Origin: Candidatus Gemmiger faecigallinarum
GTDB lineage: Bacteria > Bacillota > Clostridia > Oscillospirales > Ruminococcaceae
Assembly (NCBI GenBank): GCA_019120395.1
Contig: DWVD01000050.1
Location: 1-40,017, forward strand
Length of the DNA: 40,017 bases
Direction: 5' to 3'
How positions within the stretch are numbered: position 1 is the first letter of the stretch; every line of letters starts with the position of its first letter. The position numbers were made by a program, and so were the translations under genes. Under the pieces are notes generated by a model, which ran no database searches, was not told the DNA's origin, and saw nothing but the letters and a program-made list of their open reading frames with translations. Below, piece after piece: positions 32,981 through 40,017 of this stretch.

Positions 32981-33874
32981 TCAGCTTTCCGCCACCGAGA
33001 ACAGGTATTTGTAGATCTGCGGTTTATACTTTTCGTATAAACCCATCGATTCGTATAACTCTTTGTAATATTTCAACAGCGCGGCGCGGGTGGTCACCAC
33101 ATTGACCGGGTTCAGCGCGGTGTGGCAGATGCTTTCCGGATTTTGCAGGTAGTTGTACACCGGCGTGGCCAGGGCGTAAAAACGCTCGGCATAACGGATA
33201 AAACTGAGGTTGAAATACAGGTCCTCGCTCCAGTTCAGCTCCTCGCTGCAGCGCACGTCGTCGTGCCCGCGCACGATGTCGGCGCGGTAGAGCTTGTTCC
33301 ACATCACGCCGTAATAAAAGGAGGCCGGTTCCTGCATCAGCCCGCGGGCAAACTGTTCCTTGGTCATAAACCCTTCGGGCAGGAAGCCGAAGGTCTTGAT
33401 CCGGGCGCCGCCGGGAAACAGGCGGCCGATGGCCCCGTCCCCCTGCTCCCCCGGCGCGGCGCTCCGGGCCGAGCGGGACAGGCCCGGGCGCTCGGACGGC
33501 GGGGTGACCCGGTTGTAGTGGGCGATCACCAGGTCGGCGGCGTATGCCTCCGCCTTTTCCACCATCAGGCGGGTGGCGTCGGGCTGCAGCGTGTCGTCCG
33601 CGTCCACAAACTGCAGATATTTCCCGCTGGCCATCCGCAGGCCCAGGTTTCGTGTGGCGGCCACGCCGCTGTTGGCTTTGTCCACCAGGCAGATACGCGG
33701 CTCCACCTTGGCGTACATCTCGCACACCTGCAGGCTGACGTCCCGGGAGCCGTCGTTGACCAGCAGGATCTCCAGATTGCGGTAACTTTGGGCGCGGATG
33801 CTCTCGACACAGCGGGCGATGTGATTTTTGGCGTTGTAGATGGGTACGATGACGCTGACCAGCGGCTGTGACAT
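32981..33874 (-). CDS. Family-2 glycosyltransferase
   Basis: This 297-residue protein has the GT-A fold of GT2: VSVIVPIYNAKNHIARCVESI at the start, LLVNDGSRD, NSGVAATRNLGLRMASGKY and the FVDADDTL metal-binding D-x-D. The C-terminal part has WNKLYRADIV and LNWSEDLYFNLSF, as in enzymes that add sugars to capsule or wall polymers. No membrane segment is clear. AGGAGG lies nine bases before ATG 33874. It is a single gene with a promoter that overlaps that of the divergent carboxypeptidase. Donor and acceptor are unknown. Confidence 0.92.
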   Translation of the reverse strand: MSQPLVSVIVPIYNAKNHIARCVESIRAQSYRNLEILLVNDGSRDVSLQVCEMYAKVEPRICLVDKANSGVAATRNLGLRMASGKYLQFVDADDTLQPDATRLMVEKAEAYAADLVIAHYNRVTPPSERPGLSRSARSAAPGEQGDGAIGRLFPGGARIKTFGFLPEGFMTKEQFARGLMQEPASFYYGVMWNKLYRADIVRGHDDVRCSEELNWSEDLYFNLSFIRYAERFYALATPVYNYLQNPESICHTALNPVNVVTTRAALLKYYKELYESMGLYEKYKPQIYKYLFSVAES

Positions 33875-33917
33875 GGGCGGATACCTCCTGGGGAAAATGG
33901 CGGTTGCTATTATTACT

Positions 33918-33946
33918 ATCATACCGCATTGATGGGAAAAAGGCAA
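33918..33946 (-). promoter_or_regulatory. Promoter of the glycosyltransferase gene
   Basis: On the minus strand TTGCCT (33941-33946) and TATGAT (33918-33923) are 17 bp apart, 44 bp before the start codon. It overlaps the plus-strand promoter at 33929-33957. Confidence 0.75.
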
Positions 33947-33957
33947 CGTGTTATAAT
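33929..33957 (+). promoter_or_regulatory. Promoter of the carboxypeptidase gene
   Basis: TTGATG (33929-33934) and a perfect TATAAT (33952-33957) are 17 bp apart, 66 bp before the start codon. The two divergent promoters share most of their footprint. Confidence 0.85.
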
Positions 33958-34023
33958 AGAACTGTCCGAACAAAACCGGCGGCTGCGCCGTCCGCACGGC
34001 CGCCCGACATAGAGGATACGACT

Positions 34024-35514
34024 ATGAAAGAAACGATCGCCGCGCTCCGTGCGCTGGAACGCAAAAATTATGCCTATACGTATGCGCAGAGCCTGATCAC
34101 CTACGACGCCGAGACCGGCGCCCCCGCCGAGAGCGCCGCCGGCCGCGCCGAAGCGGTGGAGGTGCTGAGCCGCGCCCAGTTTGACCTGCTGACCGACCCT
34201 GCCTTGGACGCGCTGCTGGACCGGGCGGACGAGGCCGCCGGGAACGAACAGGAACACGCCGAGGTGCGGGAACTGCGCCGGATGCTTTCCCGCATCCGTC
34301 CCATCCCCGCCGACGAATACGCCGCCTTTGAGCGCTTGACCCAGGAGAGCGTGGCTGCCTGGGCAAAGGCCAAAAAGGCCGGCGACTTTTCTCTTTTTGC
34401 ACCCTGCCTGGAAAAGCTGGTGGAGGGTCGCCGCCGGCAGGCCGAACAGATCGCCCCGGGACGGGACCCCTACGAGACGCTGCTGGACCAGTACGAGCCT
34501 GGTCTGACGGTGGAGCGGTGCGACGCCTTTTTTGCCACGGTGCGCGGGGCTGTCGTGCCGCTGCTGGAGGCGGTGCAGGCGCGGGGCAGCGCGGTGCGCA
34601 CCGATTTCCTGGACCAGGAATGGCCTGTCGAGGGCCAGCGCGCGCTGGCCCAGAAGATCATGAAGCTGTGGGGCCTTGACCCTGAGCGCTGCGTTCTGGC
34701 CGAAAGCGAGCATCCCTTTACCGACGGTTTCAACACCAGCGATGTGCGCATCACCACCCATTACATGCCGCGGGACGTGCTGTCCAGCCTGTACTCGGTG
34801 GCCCACGAGGGCGGGCACGCGCTGTACGAGCTGCATGTGGACCCGGCGCTGAACTACACCGTTTTGGCCGGGGGCGCCTCCATGGGCCTGCACGAGAGCC
34901 AGAGCCGCCTGTTTGAGAATATGGTGGGGCGCAGCAAGGGCTGCATCCATCTGCTGTGGCCGACGCTCAACACATTGTTCCACAACCAGCTGGGCGGCGT
35001 GACCGAGGAGGAATTCTACCGCGCGGCCAACCGCGCCGAGCCGGGGCTGATCCGCACCGAGGCCGACGAGCTGACCTACTGCCTGCATATTCTGGTCCGG
35101 TACGAGCTGGAAAAGGCGCTGATGCACGGCGAGCTGACGGTGGCCGACCTGCCCGCCGCCTGGAACGAAAAATACAGGGAGTATCTGGGCCTGGACGTGC
35201 CCGACGACGCCCGCGGCGTGCTGCAGGACATCCACTGGGCATGGGGCAATTTTGGCTATTTCCCCAGCTATGCGCTGGGCAGCGCCTATGCGGCCCAGGC
35301 CGTGGACAGCCTGCAAAAGACCATCGACTTTGACGCCATGTACGAGGCGGGCGACCTGGGGCCGCTGCGCGACGCCCTGACCGACCGGCTGTGGCGCTAT
35401 GGCAACCTGAAGGAGACCGGCTGGCTGGTGGAAAGCCTGTGCGGCGGTCCGTTCGATCCGAAATATTACATTTCGTATTTGAAAAAAAAATATACCGAAT
35501 TGTATTGCCTGTAA
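34024..35514 (+). CDS. M32-family metallocarboxypeptidase
   Basis: This 496-residue zinc carboxypeptidase removes C-terminal residues from peptides in the cytoplasm. The family motifs are all present: HPFTDGFNTSDVRITT, the zinc site HEGGHALYE (H-E-x-x-H), GLHESQSRLFEN with the third ligand Glu, and the later IRTEADELTY and GNFGYFPSYALGS blocks. The length is standard for the family. The start at ATG 34024 directly follows a leader of about 60 bases without a strong Shine-Dalgarno. It is a single-gene unit with its own promoter and terminator. Confidence 0.95.
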   Translation: MKETIAALRALERKNYAYTYAQSLITYDAETGAPAESAAGRAEAVEVLSRAQFDLLTDPALDALLDRADEAAGNEQEHAEVRELRRMLSRIRPIPADEYAAFERLTQESVAAWAKAKKAGDFSLFAPCLEKLVEGRRRQAEQIAPGRDPYETLLDQYEPGLTVERCDAFFATVRGAVVPLLEAVQARGSAVRTDFLDQEWPVEGQRALAQKIMKLWGLDPERCVLAESEHPFTDGFNTSDVRITTHYMPRDVLSSLYSVAHEGGHALYELHVDPALNYTVLAGGASMGLHESQSRLFENMVGRSKGCIHLLWPTLNTLFHNQLGGVTEEEFYRAANRAEPGLIRTEADELTYCLHILVRYELEKALMHGELTVADLPAAWNEKYREYLGLDVPDDARGVLQDIHWAWGNFGYFPSYALGSAYAAQAVDSLQKTIDFDAMYEAGDLGPLRDALTDRLWRYGNLKETGWLVESLCGGPFDPKYYISYLKKKYTELYCL

Positions 35515-35527
35515 GCGGCCCAGCCGC

Positions 35528-35566
35528 TCCCCCTGCCGGTGTGCCAAGCCGGCAGGGGGATTTTTT
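35528..35566 (+). terminator. Terminator of the carboxypeptidase gene
   Basis: A perfect 12-bp stem (35528-35539 with 35549-35560) with a nine-base loop is followed by six Ts (35561-35566). Confidence 0.92.
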
Positions 35567-35592
35567 GCGCTTCGACTTCCCGGCACAGACAC

Positions 35593-35621
35593 TTGACTTT
35601 GCACAGAAAACATGCTATCCT
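35593..35621 (+). promoter_or_regulatory. Promoter of the symporter gene
   Basis: TTGACT (35593-35598) and TATCCT (35616-35621) are 17 bp apart, about 105 bp before the start codon. Confidence 0.7.
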
Positions 35622-35726
35622 TTCTGACAGTGTTCTGCGCGCAATCATTTGTGTGCGGTGCAAATACACATCAAAACCGCCCCGCCGCGGCAGGGCGGAA
35701 GATTGCGGAAAGAGAGTGGGAAATAC

Positions 35727-37118
35727 ATGGAGGCATTTACCCAGGCGGTCAGCGCCGTCAGCGACTTTTTGTGGAACAATCTTTTGCTGTTTCTGCTTTG
35801 CGGCACCGGCATCTTTTTCACCATCCGGCTGGGCTTTGTGCAGGTGCGCAAGTTCGGCGCCGGCGTCAAAAACCTGTTCGGCGGGTTCAGCCTGCACGGC
35901 AAAGCGGCCGGAAAGGACGGCATGAGCAGCTTCCAGGCGCTGACCACCGCGGTGGCGGCGCAGGTGGGCACCGGCAACATCACCGGCTGCGCCACCGCGC
36001 TGGCTTCCGGCGGGCCGGGGGCCATCTTCTGGATGTGGGTGTCGGCGTTTTTCGGCATGGCCACCATCTACGCCGAGGCCATTCTGGCCCAGACCTTTAA
36101 GACCACGGTGGACGGCCAGGTCACCGGCGGCCCCATCTACTACATCCGCGCGGCCTTCAAAGGCCGGTTCGGCAAGTTCCTGGCCGGGTTCTTCTCGGTG
36201 GCCATCGTGCTGGCGCTGGGCTTTATGGGCAATATGGTGCAGTCCAACTCCATCAGCGACGCCTTCCACAACGCCTTTGGCGTCAACAAGCTGGCGGTGG
36301 GCATTGTGGTGGCGGTCATTGCCGCTTTCATCTTTTTAGGCGGCGTCAAGCGGCTGGCCTCTGTCACCGAAAAGCTGGTCCCCGTCATGGCGCTGTTCTA
36401 CATTGTGGGCTGCGTCTTTATTCTGATCACCCGCTGGCAGCTGATCCCTAACGCCTTTGAGCAGATCTTTGTGCTGGCGTTCCAGCCCCAGGCCATCGCC
36501 GGCGGCGTGGCCGGCGTCACCGTGCGGGAGGCCATGCGCTACGGCGTGGCCCGCGGCCTGTTCTCCAACGAGGCCGGCATGGGTTCCACCCCCCACGCCC
36601 ACGCACTGGCCAAGGTGGAAAAGCCCCAGGACCAGGGCATCATCGCCATGATCGGCGTGTTCATCGATACCTTTATCGTGCTCAGCCTGACCGCGCTGGT
36701 CATCATCACCTCCGGCATGATCCCCACCGGTCTGAGCGGCACCATGCTGACCCAAGCCGCCTTCGACCAGACCATGGGCGATTTCGGCAACATTTTTATC
36801 GCCATCACCATGTTCTTTTTCGCTTTTTCCACCATCATCGGCTGGTATTATTTCGGCGAGGTCAACTTCAAGGCGCTGTTCGGCAGCAAGGCAGTGCCGG
36901 TGTACGCCGCCGCCGCGGTGCTGTTTGTGCTGATCGGCTCGGTGCAGCGGGTGGACCTGGTGTGGAACTTGTCCGACCTGTTCAACGGCCTGATGGTCAT
37001 CCCCAACCTGATCGCTTTGCTGGCGCTGTCCGGCCTGGTGGCGCGCATCCACAAGGGCAGGGGGCTGGACAAATACGCCGACAGGGTCGACGGCAAGCCC
37101 GGCAAGACGGGCGACTGA
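35727..37118 (+). CDS. Sodium:alanine/glycine symporter (AGCS family)
   Basis: This 463-residue membrane protein takes up alanine or glycine with sodium. It has about 10-11 helices and the family blocks VGTGNITGCATALASGGPGAIFWMWVSAFFGMATIYAEAIL, GGVKRLASVTEKLVPVMA and NEAGMGSTPHAHA. I show only the first as a family hallmark; the last is typical of the substrate-site loop. ATG 35727 follows a weak GAAAGAGAG site; the frame is open upstream but the conserved part starts here. It stands alone between its own promoter and terminator. Confidence 0.92.
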   Translation: MEAFTQAVSAVSDFLWNNLLLFLLCGTGIFFTIRLGFVQVRKFGAGVKNLFGGFSLHGKAAGKDGMSSFQALTTAVAAQVGTGNITGCATALASGGPGAIFWMWVSAFFGMATIYAEAILAQTFKTTVDGQVTGGPIYYIRAAFKGRFGKFLAGFFSVAIVLALGFMGNMVQSNSISDAFHNAFGVNKLAVGIVVAVIAAFIFLGGVKRLASVTEKLVPVMALFYIVGCVFILITRWQLIPNAFEQIFVLAFQPQAIAGGVAGVTVREAMRYGVARGLFSNEAGMGSTPHAHALAKVEKPQDQGIIAMIGVFIDTFIVLSLTALVIITSGMIPTGLSGTMLTQAAFDQTMGDFGNIFIAITMFFFAFSTIIGWYYFGEVNFKALFGSKAVPVYAAAAVLFVLIGSVQRVDLVWNLSDLFNGLMVIPNLIALLALSGLVARIHKGRGLDKYADRVDGKPGKTGD

Positions 37119-37130
37119 TCTTACAGCAAA

Positions 37131-37179
37131 ACGCGCCCGGCGCAGGAGGGCTTCTCCCGCGCCGGGCGCGTCTGTTTTT
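37131..37179 (+). terminator. Terminator of the symporter gene
   Basis: A perfect 13-bp stem (37131-37143 with 37159-37171) with a 15-base loop is followed by CTGTTTTT. It lies between the converging symporter and MATE genes. Confidence 0.85.
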
Positions 37180-37189
37180 GGGGGATGGG

Positions 37190-38521
37190 TCACGGCAGGG
37201 TCTCGTGCAGGGCGGGCCGGGGCCTGCGGCGGTAAAGCGCCAGCCCCACCGCAGAGACGATCGCCTCGGTGGCGGGGAAGGCGCACCAGACGCCGGTCAG
37301 CCCAAAGGCGGCGGAAAGGCCGAACACCATGGGCAGGATCACCGCAAAGCCGCGCAGGATGGACAGCAGCTGGCCCGGCCGCGGCCGCTCCACCGACGTG
37401 AAATAGACCGACAGGATGATGTTGCAGCCGGCGAACGGGCAGGCGATAAAGTACAGCCGCAGCCCATAGGAAGCCAGGCTTTGCAGCTCGGCGTTGTGTT
37501 CGCTGTTGAAGATGGCGGCAATTGGGTCCGCAAACACAAAGATCACCGCGTACACCACGGCGCTGACCGCCAGCGCCGTGACGATGGCATAGCGCAGGAT
37601 CACGCCCAGCTCCGATTTTTTGCCGGCGCCGTACCGGCCGCTGAGCAGCGGCTGAATGCCCTGGCTGATGCCGGTGAAGATGGACAGCACCACCAGCGAA
37701 AGGTTGGCGATGACCCCGTAGGCCGCCACGCCCACATTGCCGCGCAGGTGGAGCAGGATGGTGTTGAAAGCGATCATGACCACGCCGGAGGAGACTTCCG
37801 TGACCAGCGAGGGCACGCCCGCCGAGCAGATGGCCGCCAGCCGCCGCGGCCGCAGATGGCAGCGGATGGGATGAAAGCGGTTTTTGCGCCGGATAAAATA
37901 GGGCGACAGCACCGCCATGCTGATCAGCGGAGCAAAGCCGGTGGCCAGCGCCGCGCCGAAAATGCCCATGCCCAGGGGGAAGATGAACACGTAGTCCAGC
38001 ACCACGTTGGACAGGCTTCCGGTGATCATGCCGGTCATGGCCAGCTGGGGCGCGCCGTCGTTGCGGACAAAGCAGAGCAGAAGGTTGTTGCACATAAAGG
38101 CGGGGGCAAACAGCAAAATGACCTGCAGATAGGTGCGGGTCATGCCGTACACGTCGCCGTCGGCGCCCAGCAGGCGGGCCAGCGGGCCGGCGCCGAACAG
38201 ACCGGCCAGAAAAAACACCGCAGCGAACGCCGCGACCAGGTAAATGCTGGAGGTGAACGCGCGGTCGGCCGAAGCGTCGTCCCCCTGGTTTTTGCGGATG
38301 GAATACCGGGTGCCGCCGCCCATGCCGATCATCAGGCCGCTGCCATGGATAAAGCTGTAAACCGGAATGGCCAGGTTCAGCGCGGCAAGGCCGTTGGACC
38401 CCATGCCCAGCGAGACAAAAAAGGTATCGGCCAGAATGTAACAGGACAGGGCGATCATGCCCAGCACGTTCAGCGAAGCGTAGCGGGCAAAATCGGCAAG
38501 ACAGGATGTGCGGTTTTGCAT
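37190..38521 (-). CDS. MATE-family multidrug/solute exporter
   Basis: This 443-residue protein has 12 membrane helices in two similar halves, as in MATE exporters that expel cationic compounds with Na+ or H+. Family-type segments include LNLAIPVYSFIHGSGLMIGMGGGTRYSI in the first half and GVIANLSLVVLSIFTGISQGIQPLLSG in the second. GGAGG lies seven bases before ATG 38521. The gene follows a consensus promoter and a ~180-nt structured leader with an intrinsic terminator, so expression is probably set by attenuation. The substrate is unknown. Confidence 0.92.
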   Translation of the reverse strand: MQNRTSCLADFARYASLNVLGMIALSCYILADTFFVSLGMGSNGLAALNLAIPVYSFIHGSGLMIGMGGGTRYSIRKNQGDDASADRAFTSSIYLVAAFAAVFFLAGLFGAGPLARLLGADGDVYGMTRTYLQVILLFAPAFMCNNLLLCFVRNDGAPQLAMTGMITGSLSNVVLDYVFIFPLGMGIFGAALATGFAPLISMAVLSPYFIRRKNRFHPIRCHLRPRRLAAICSAGVPSLVTEVSSGVVMIAFNTILLHLRGNVGVAAYGVIANLSLVVLSIFTGISQGIQPLLSGRYGAGKKSELGVILRYAIVTALAVSAVVYAVIFVFADPIAAIFNSEHNAELQSLASYGLRLYFIACPFAGCNIILSVYFTSVERPRPGQLLSILRGFAVILPMVFGLSAAFGLTGVWCAFPATEAIVSAVGLALYRRRPRPALHETLP

Positions 38522-38700
38522 GGATCGACCTCCAGAAACAGCGCGGAAACAGGCGCGGGATTTTGTGCCGCGCAAAAAGAAAACGCCCTGCCCCGCTCCT
38601 CTGCAAAGGCCTGACGAGGAGGGGAAAAGGCGTTGCCCGGCGGCAAACTGTTTGATTTTGACGGCGTGCCCGGATGCGGGCGCCGGTCTGTATGAAAACG
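38522..38700 (-). promoter_or_regulatory. Structured leader of the MATE gene (candidate riboswitch/attenuator)
   Basis: Read on the minus strand, the leader holds hairpin 1 (38661-38687), hairpin 2 (38632-38648) and then a terminator hairpin (38582-38634) with a T-rich tail. Hairpin 2 and the terminator stem share three bases, so they compete. There is no AUG-started leader peptide. It does not match the riboswitch consensus patterns I could recall (guanidine-I, THF, TPP, PreQ1). Confidence 0.65.
38571..38634 (-). terminator. Intrinsic terminator inside the MATE leader
   Basis: An outer stem (38629-38634 with 38582-38587) and an inner GC-rich stem of about 9 bp with a bulge are followed on the minus strand by TTTTCTTTTTG. 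It lies about 50 bp before the MATE start codon. Confidence 0.75.
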
Positions 38701-38705
38701 CAACG

Positions 38706-38734
38706 ATTATAGCAAGCCTGACAGGCGGTGTCAA
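38706..38734 (-). promoter_or_regulatory. Full-consensus promoter of the MATE gene
   Basis: On the minus strand TTGACA (38729-38734) and TATAAT (38706-38711) are exactly 17 bp apart. The -35 box overlaps the last codons of the upstream Nim-like gene. Confidence 0.93.
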
Positions 38735-39237
38735 GGGCGGGACGCATTTTCCCGGCGGCTGGCCAGCTCGCGGGCCTGTTTGCCGGTGATGTGCTCGGGC
38801 GTAAGCTCCAGCATGCACAGCGGCGTCCATTCCCGGTCGATGGCGGCGTCGGCTGCGGCGTCGGGGGCGTCCGGCGCGTATTTGCGGGCCAGCGCCGTGA
38901 TGGCGGCCCGCTTGCGCGCGTCGTCGGTCAGCTCCCGGACCTGGCCGAACACGATGACGCTCCGGAAATAGCTGGTATATTCCTCCGGAACCACCTGATC
39001 CTGGTCGATGACGCAGAAGGAGGCTTTGGCGCAGCGGCGCACCGCATCCAGCTTGTGGCCCTGTCTGGCGCAATGGAAATACAGCCTTCCGCCGGCGTAC
39101 ACATAGCTCAGCGGCACGGCGTAGGGGTAGCCGTCGTCGCCGGATACCGCCAGCACGCCGGAACTGCCGCGCGCCAGGATGGCGTCGCACTCGGCGGGGG
39201 AAAGCACCTGCTTCTGCCTGCGCATGGGTCGGAACAT
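38731..39237 (-). CDS. Nim-like pyridoxamine-5'-phosphate-oxidase-fold flavoprotein
   Basis: This 168-residue protein has the FMN-binding split-barrel fold of the NimA group: MRRQKQVLS, ILARGSSGVLAVSGDDGYPYAVPLSYVY, LYFHCARQGHKLDAVRR, ASFCVIDQDQVVPEEYTSYFRSVIVFGQV. Relatives reduce nitroaromatic compounds or act as general flavin reductases; resistance to nitroimidazoles cannot be assumed. A GAAGG site precedes ATG 39237. It is read in the same direction as the MATE gene, which has its own promoter. Confidence 0.88.
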   Translation of the reverse strand: MFRPMRRQKQVLSPAECDAILARGSSGVLAVSGDDGYPYAVPLSYVYAGGRLYFHCARQGHKLDAVRRCAKASFCVIDQDQVVPEEYTSYFRSVIVFGQVRELTDDARKRAAITALARKYAPDAPDAAADAAIDREWTPLCMLELTPEHITGKQARELASRRENASRP

Positions 39238-39367
39238 GGGGATGCCTTCTTTCTTTGTAAAGTCGGCCGGGGGGCGGCAAGGCTCCAGGGGCAAAGACGC
39301 AAAACTCAGCTGACGCCATTCGCGCCGGGAGGGGCCGCCCTGTGCAAAAACCGGCCGGTGTGCATAA

Positions 39368-39396
39368 AAAATACACGATAGGCGGCGGGATGTCAA
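39368..39396 (-). promoter_or_regulatory. Promoter of the Nim-like gene
   Basis: On the minus strand TTGACA (39391-39396) and TATTTT (39368-39373) are 17 bp apart, about 130 bp before the start codon. Confidence 0.75.
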
Positions 39397-39453
39397 GTTT
39401 TTTGGGGGCGGGGACCGGGCGATGGCCGCCGGAGAGCACAACGGCCCGTCCGT

Positions 39454-39482
39454 TTGCGCGGCGCCGGACGCCATGCTATAAT
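39454..39482 (+). promoter_or_regulatory. Promoter of the interrupted phosphatase gene
   Basis: TTGCGC (39454-39459) and a perfect TATAAT (39477-39482) are 17 bp apart, 28 bp before the start codon. It now points into the inserted element. Confidence 0.8.
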
Positions 39483-39510
39483 AGGCCTGTTTGAGAAGGG
39501 AGGAACCCCC

Positions 39511-39549
39511 ATGACCCGTATCCTGTTCGTCTGCCTGGGCAGCACATGA
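39511..39549 (+). pseudogene. 5' end of a low-molecular-weight protein tyrosine phosphatase gene, cut by insertion
   Basis: A GGGAGGA site and ATG 39511 start MTRILFVCLGST, which is the beginning of the LMW-PTP family with the P-loop Cys at residue 8. The family then requires C-R-S-P to complete the C-x5-R loop, but the frame hits TGA at 39547-39549 and sequence changes to lower GC. The gene has been split after about 12 codons. The rest should lie beyond the right edge of the element. Confidence 0.75.
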
Positions 39550-39602
39550 ATAGAGGCCAGAAACCCTTGATTTTACTGGACTTTCTCAAATGACCGCTGG
39601 GA

Positions 39603-39625
39603 ATTTACTACTTATTTACTACTTT
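39603..39625 (-). repeat. Tandem DR2-type integrase arm-binding sites
   Basis: The sequence ATTTACTACTT occurs twice in tandem (39603-39613 and 39614-39624). On the minus strand this reads AAGTAGTAAATAAGTAGTAA, the same repeat known as DR2, to which the N-terminal domain of Tn916 integrase binds. It lies about 60 bp inside the element end. Confidence 0.7.
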
Positions 39626-39668
39626 AGACAACGAGTGATTATAGCCTCAACAACGATATAAAATCTGA

Positions 39669-39697
39669 AAGGGACATCGTACAAGCGGTGTCCTTTT
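39669..39697 (+). terminator. Intrinsic terminator in the element end
   Basis: An 8-bp stem with one G-U pair (GGACATCG with CGGTGTCC) is followed by four Ts (39694-39697). It would block transcription coming from the phosphatase promoter. Confidence 0.65.
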
Positions 39698-39708
39698 CTC
39701 ATGGGCGG

Positions 39709-39745
39709 AAGCCGCAGATTTTGAAAAAAGTCTGCGGCTTTTCTT
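39709..39745 (+). terminator. Second terminator in the element end
   Basis: A 10-bp stem (39709-39718 with 39731-39740) with an A/T-rich loop is followed by TTCTTTTT-type sequence. It lies 33 bp before the next gene. Confidence 0.75.
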
Positions 39746-39777
39746 TTTGCCCAAAAGCGGAAAGGAGGCGACGGCCT

Positions 39778-40017
39778 ATGTACTTCACTTCCGGCAGCGA
39801 CCGGGCCTTTGAACAGCTCATGCAGCAGAGGCCGGGAGCAGATCACTTTGACAGCGGCGACGCCGGAGCGCCGGAGGATTGCGGCGACTGCCGCTTTTAC
39901 CGCCCCGACTGGAAATATCAGTTTTGCGTTTACGCAGAGTGCCCTTACCAGCCGGGCAAGCTCACCGCCCTTGACGCGGTGAAATTCCAAGTGAAAGGAG
40001 TTGACGACGAGATGGCA
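39778..40017 (+). CDS. Cysteine-containing small mobile-element protein (partial)
   Basis: ATG 39778 follows an AAAGGAGG site by 8 bases and the frame is open for 80 codons to the window edge. The start (MYFTSGSDRAFEQLMQQ) and a cysteine-rich middle (CGDCRFYRPDWKYQFC, then AECPY) suggest a zinc-binding fold. From memory it resembles a small conserved protein found near the ends of clostridial conjugative transposons. Its function is unknown. Confidence 0.65.
   Translation, partial: MYFTSGSDRAFEQLMQQRPGADHFDSGDAGAPEDCGDCRFYRPDWKYQFCVYAECPYQPGKLTALDAVKFQVKGVDDEMA

Larger units (their letters stand above)
39548..40017 (+). mobile_element. Left part of a Tn916-family integrative element
   Basis: From about 39541-39548 the base composition drops and non-coding sequence begins, with two direct repeats of the Tn916 DR2 type, two terminators and a small element-type gene running off the window. 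The junction is inside the LMW-PTP P-loop codons. The integrase should be at the opposite end, outside the window. The exact border cannot be placed without the other junction. Confidence 0.7.

Noticed and set aside
38522-38700. MATE leader as a known guanidine-I, THF or TPP riboswitch
   Set aside because: The conserved sequence blocks I remember for these classes are not present. It is reported as an unclassified attenuator.

Overview
The window is about 40 kb of GC-rich (roughly 65% by eye) bacterial chromosome. The gene content, the strong Shine-Dalgarno sites, the sigma-A-type promoters and the intergenic hairpin repeats all suggest an anaerobic gut Clostridium-class bacterium, most likely Oscillospiraceae/Ruminococcaceae. 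The species is not determinable from the sequence alone. Both ends carry DNA of lower GC from integrative elements: a decayed remnant at 1-1374 and the first ~470 bp of a Tn916-like element at the right edge, which splits a low-molecular-weight tyrosine phosphatase gene.

The centrepiece is 1906-22399. Two long operons and their likely regulator are all read right to left. The first (10780 to 1906) encodes a lipoprotein solute-binding protein, two permeases and two ATPases of the oligopeptide/dipeptide ABC family, then an MBL-fold hydrolase and a GHL6-type glycoside-hydrolase-like protein. The second (21503 to 11961) encodes a second GHL6-type paralogue, a DUF1116 protein (AllG/YlbE family), FdrA (AllF), a 60-residue FdrA-associated protein, a divergent acetate-kinase-family kinase, an alpha/beta hydrolase, tartronate semialdehyde reductase and glycerate 2-kinase. 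A FadR-type GntR regulator (21728-22399) follows. A TGTATACA palindrome lies on or beside the -10 box of all three promoters (operon 1, operon 2 and gntR), so I read this as one regulon: uptake of an unknown solute, hydrolysis, an oxamate-transcarbamylase-like FdrA/DUF1116 step with a kinase that could recover ATP, and a tail that feeds tartronate semialdehyde to 2-phosphoglycerate. The substrate is unknown. A small membrane PH-domain gene (11269-11799) sits between the operons on the other strand.

From 22583 to 25557 lies a housekeeping-like cluster read forward: rsmI, a YfcE-type phosphodiesterase, birA and a NERD-like membrane protein. Then come a DUF362/ferredoxin protein (forward), a large multi-pass membrane protein (reverse), aminopeptidase P (forward), an 817-bp non-coding stretch packed with inverted and direct repeats (31265-32081), a Cof-type HAD phosphatase (forward), a family-2 glycosyltransferase (reverse), an M32 carboxypeptidase and a sodium:alanine/glycine symporter (both forward), a MATE exporter with a structured, terminator-containing leader (reverse), and a Nim-like flavin-binding protein (reverse). 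Most transcription units end in clear intrinsic terminators. I saw no tRNA, rRNA or CRISPR array.
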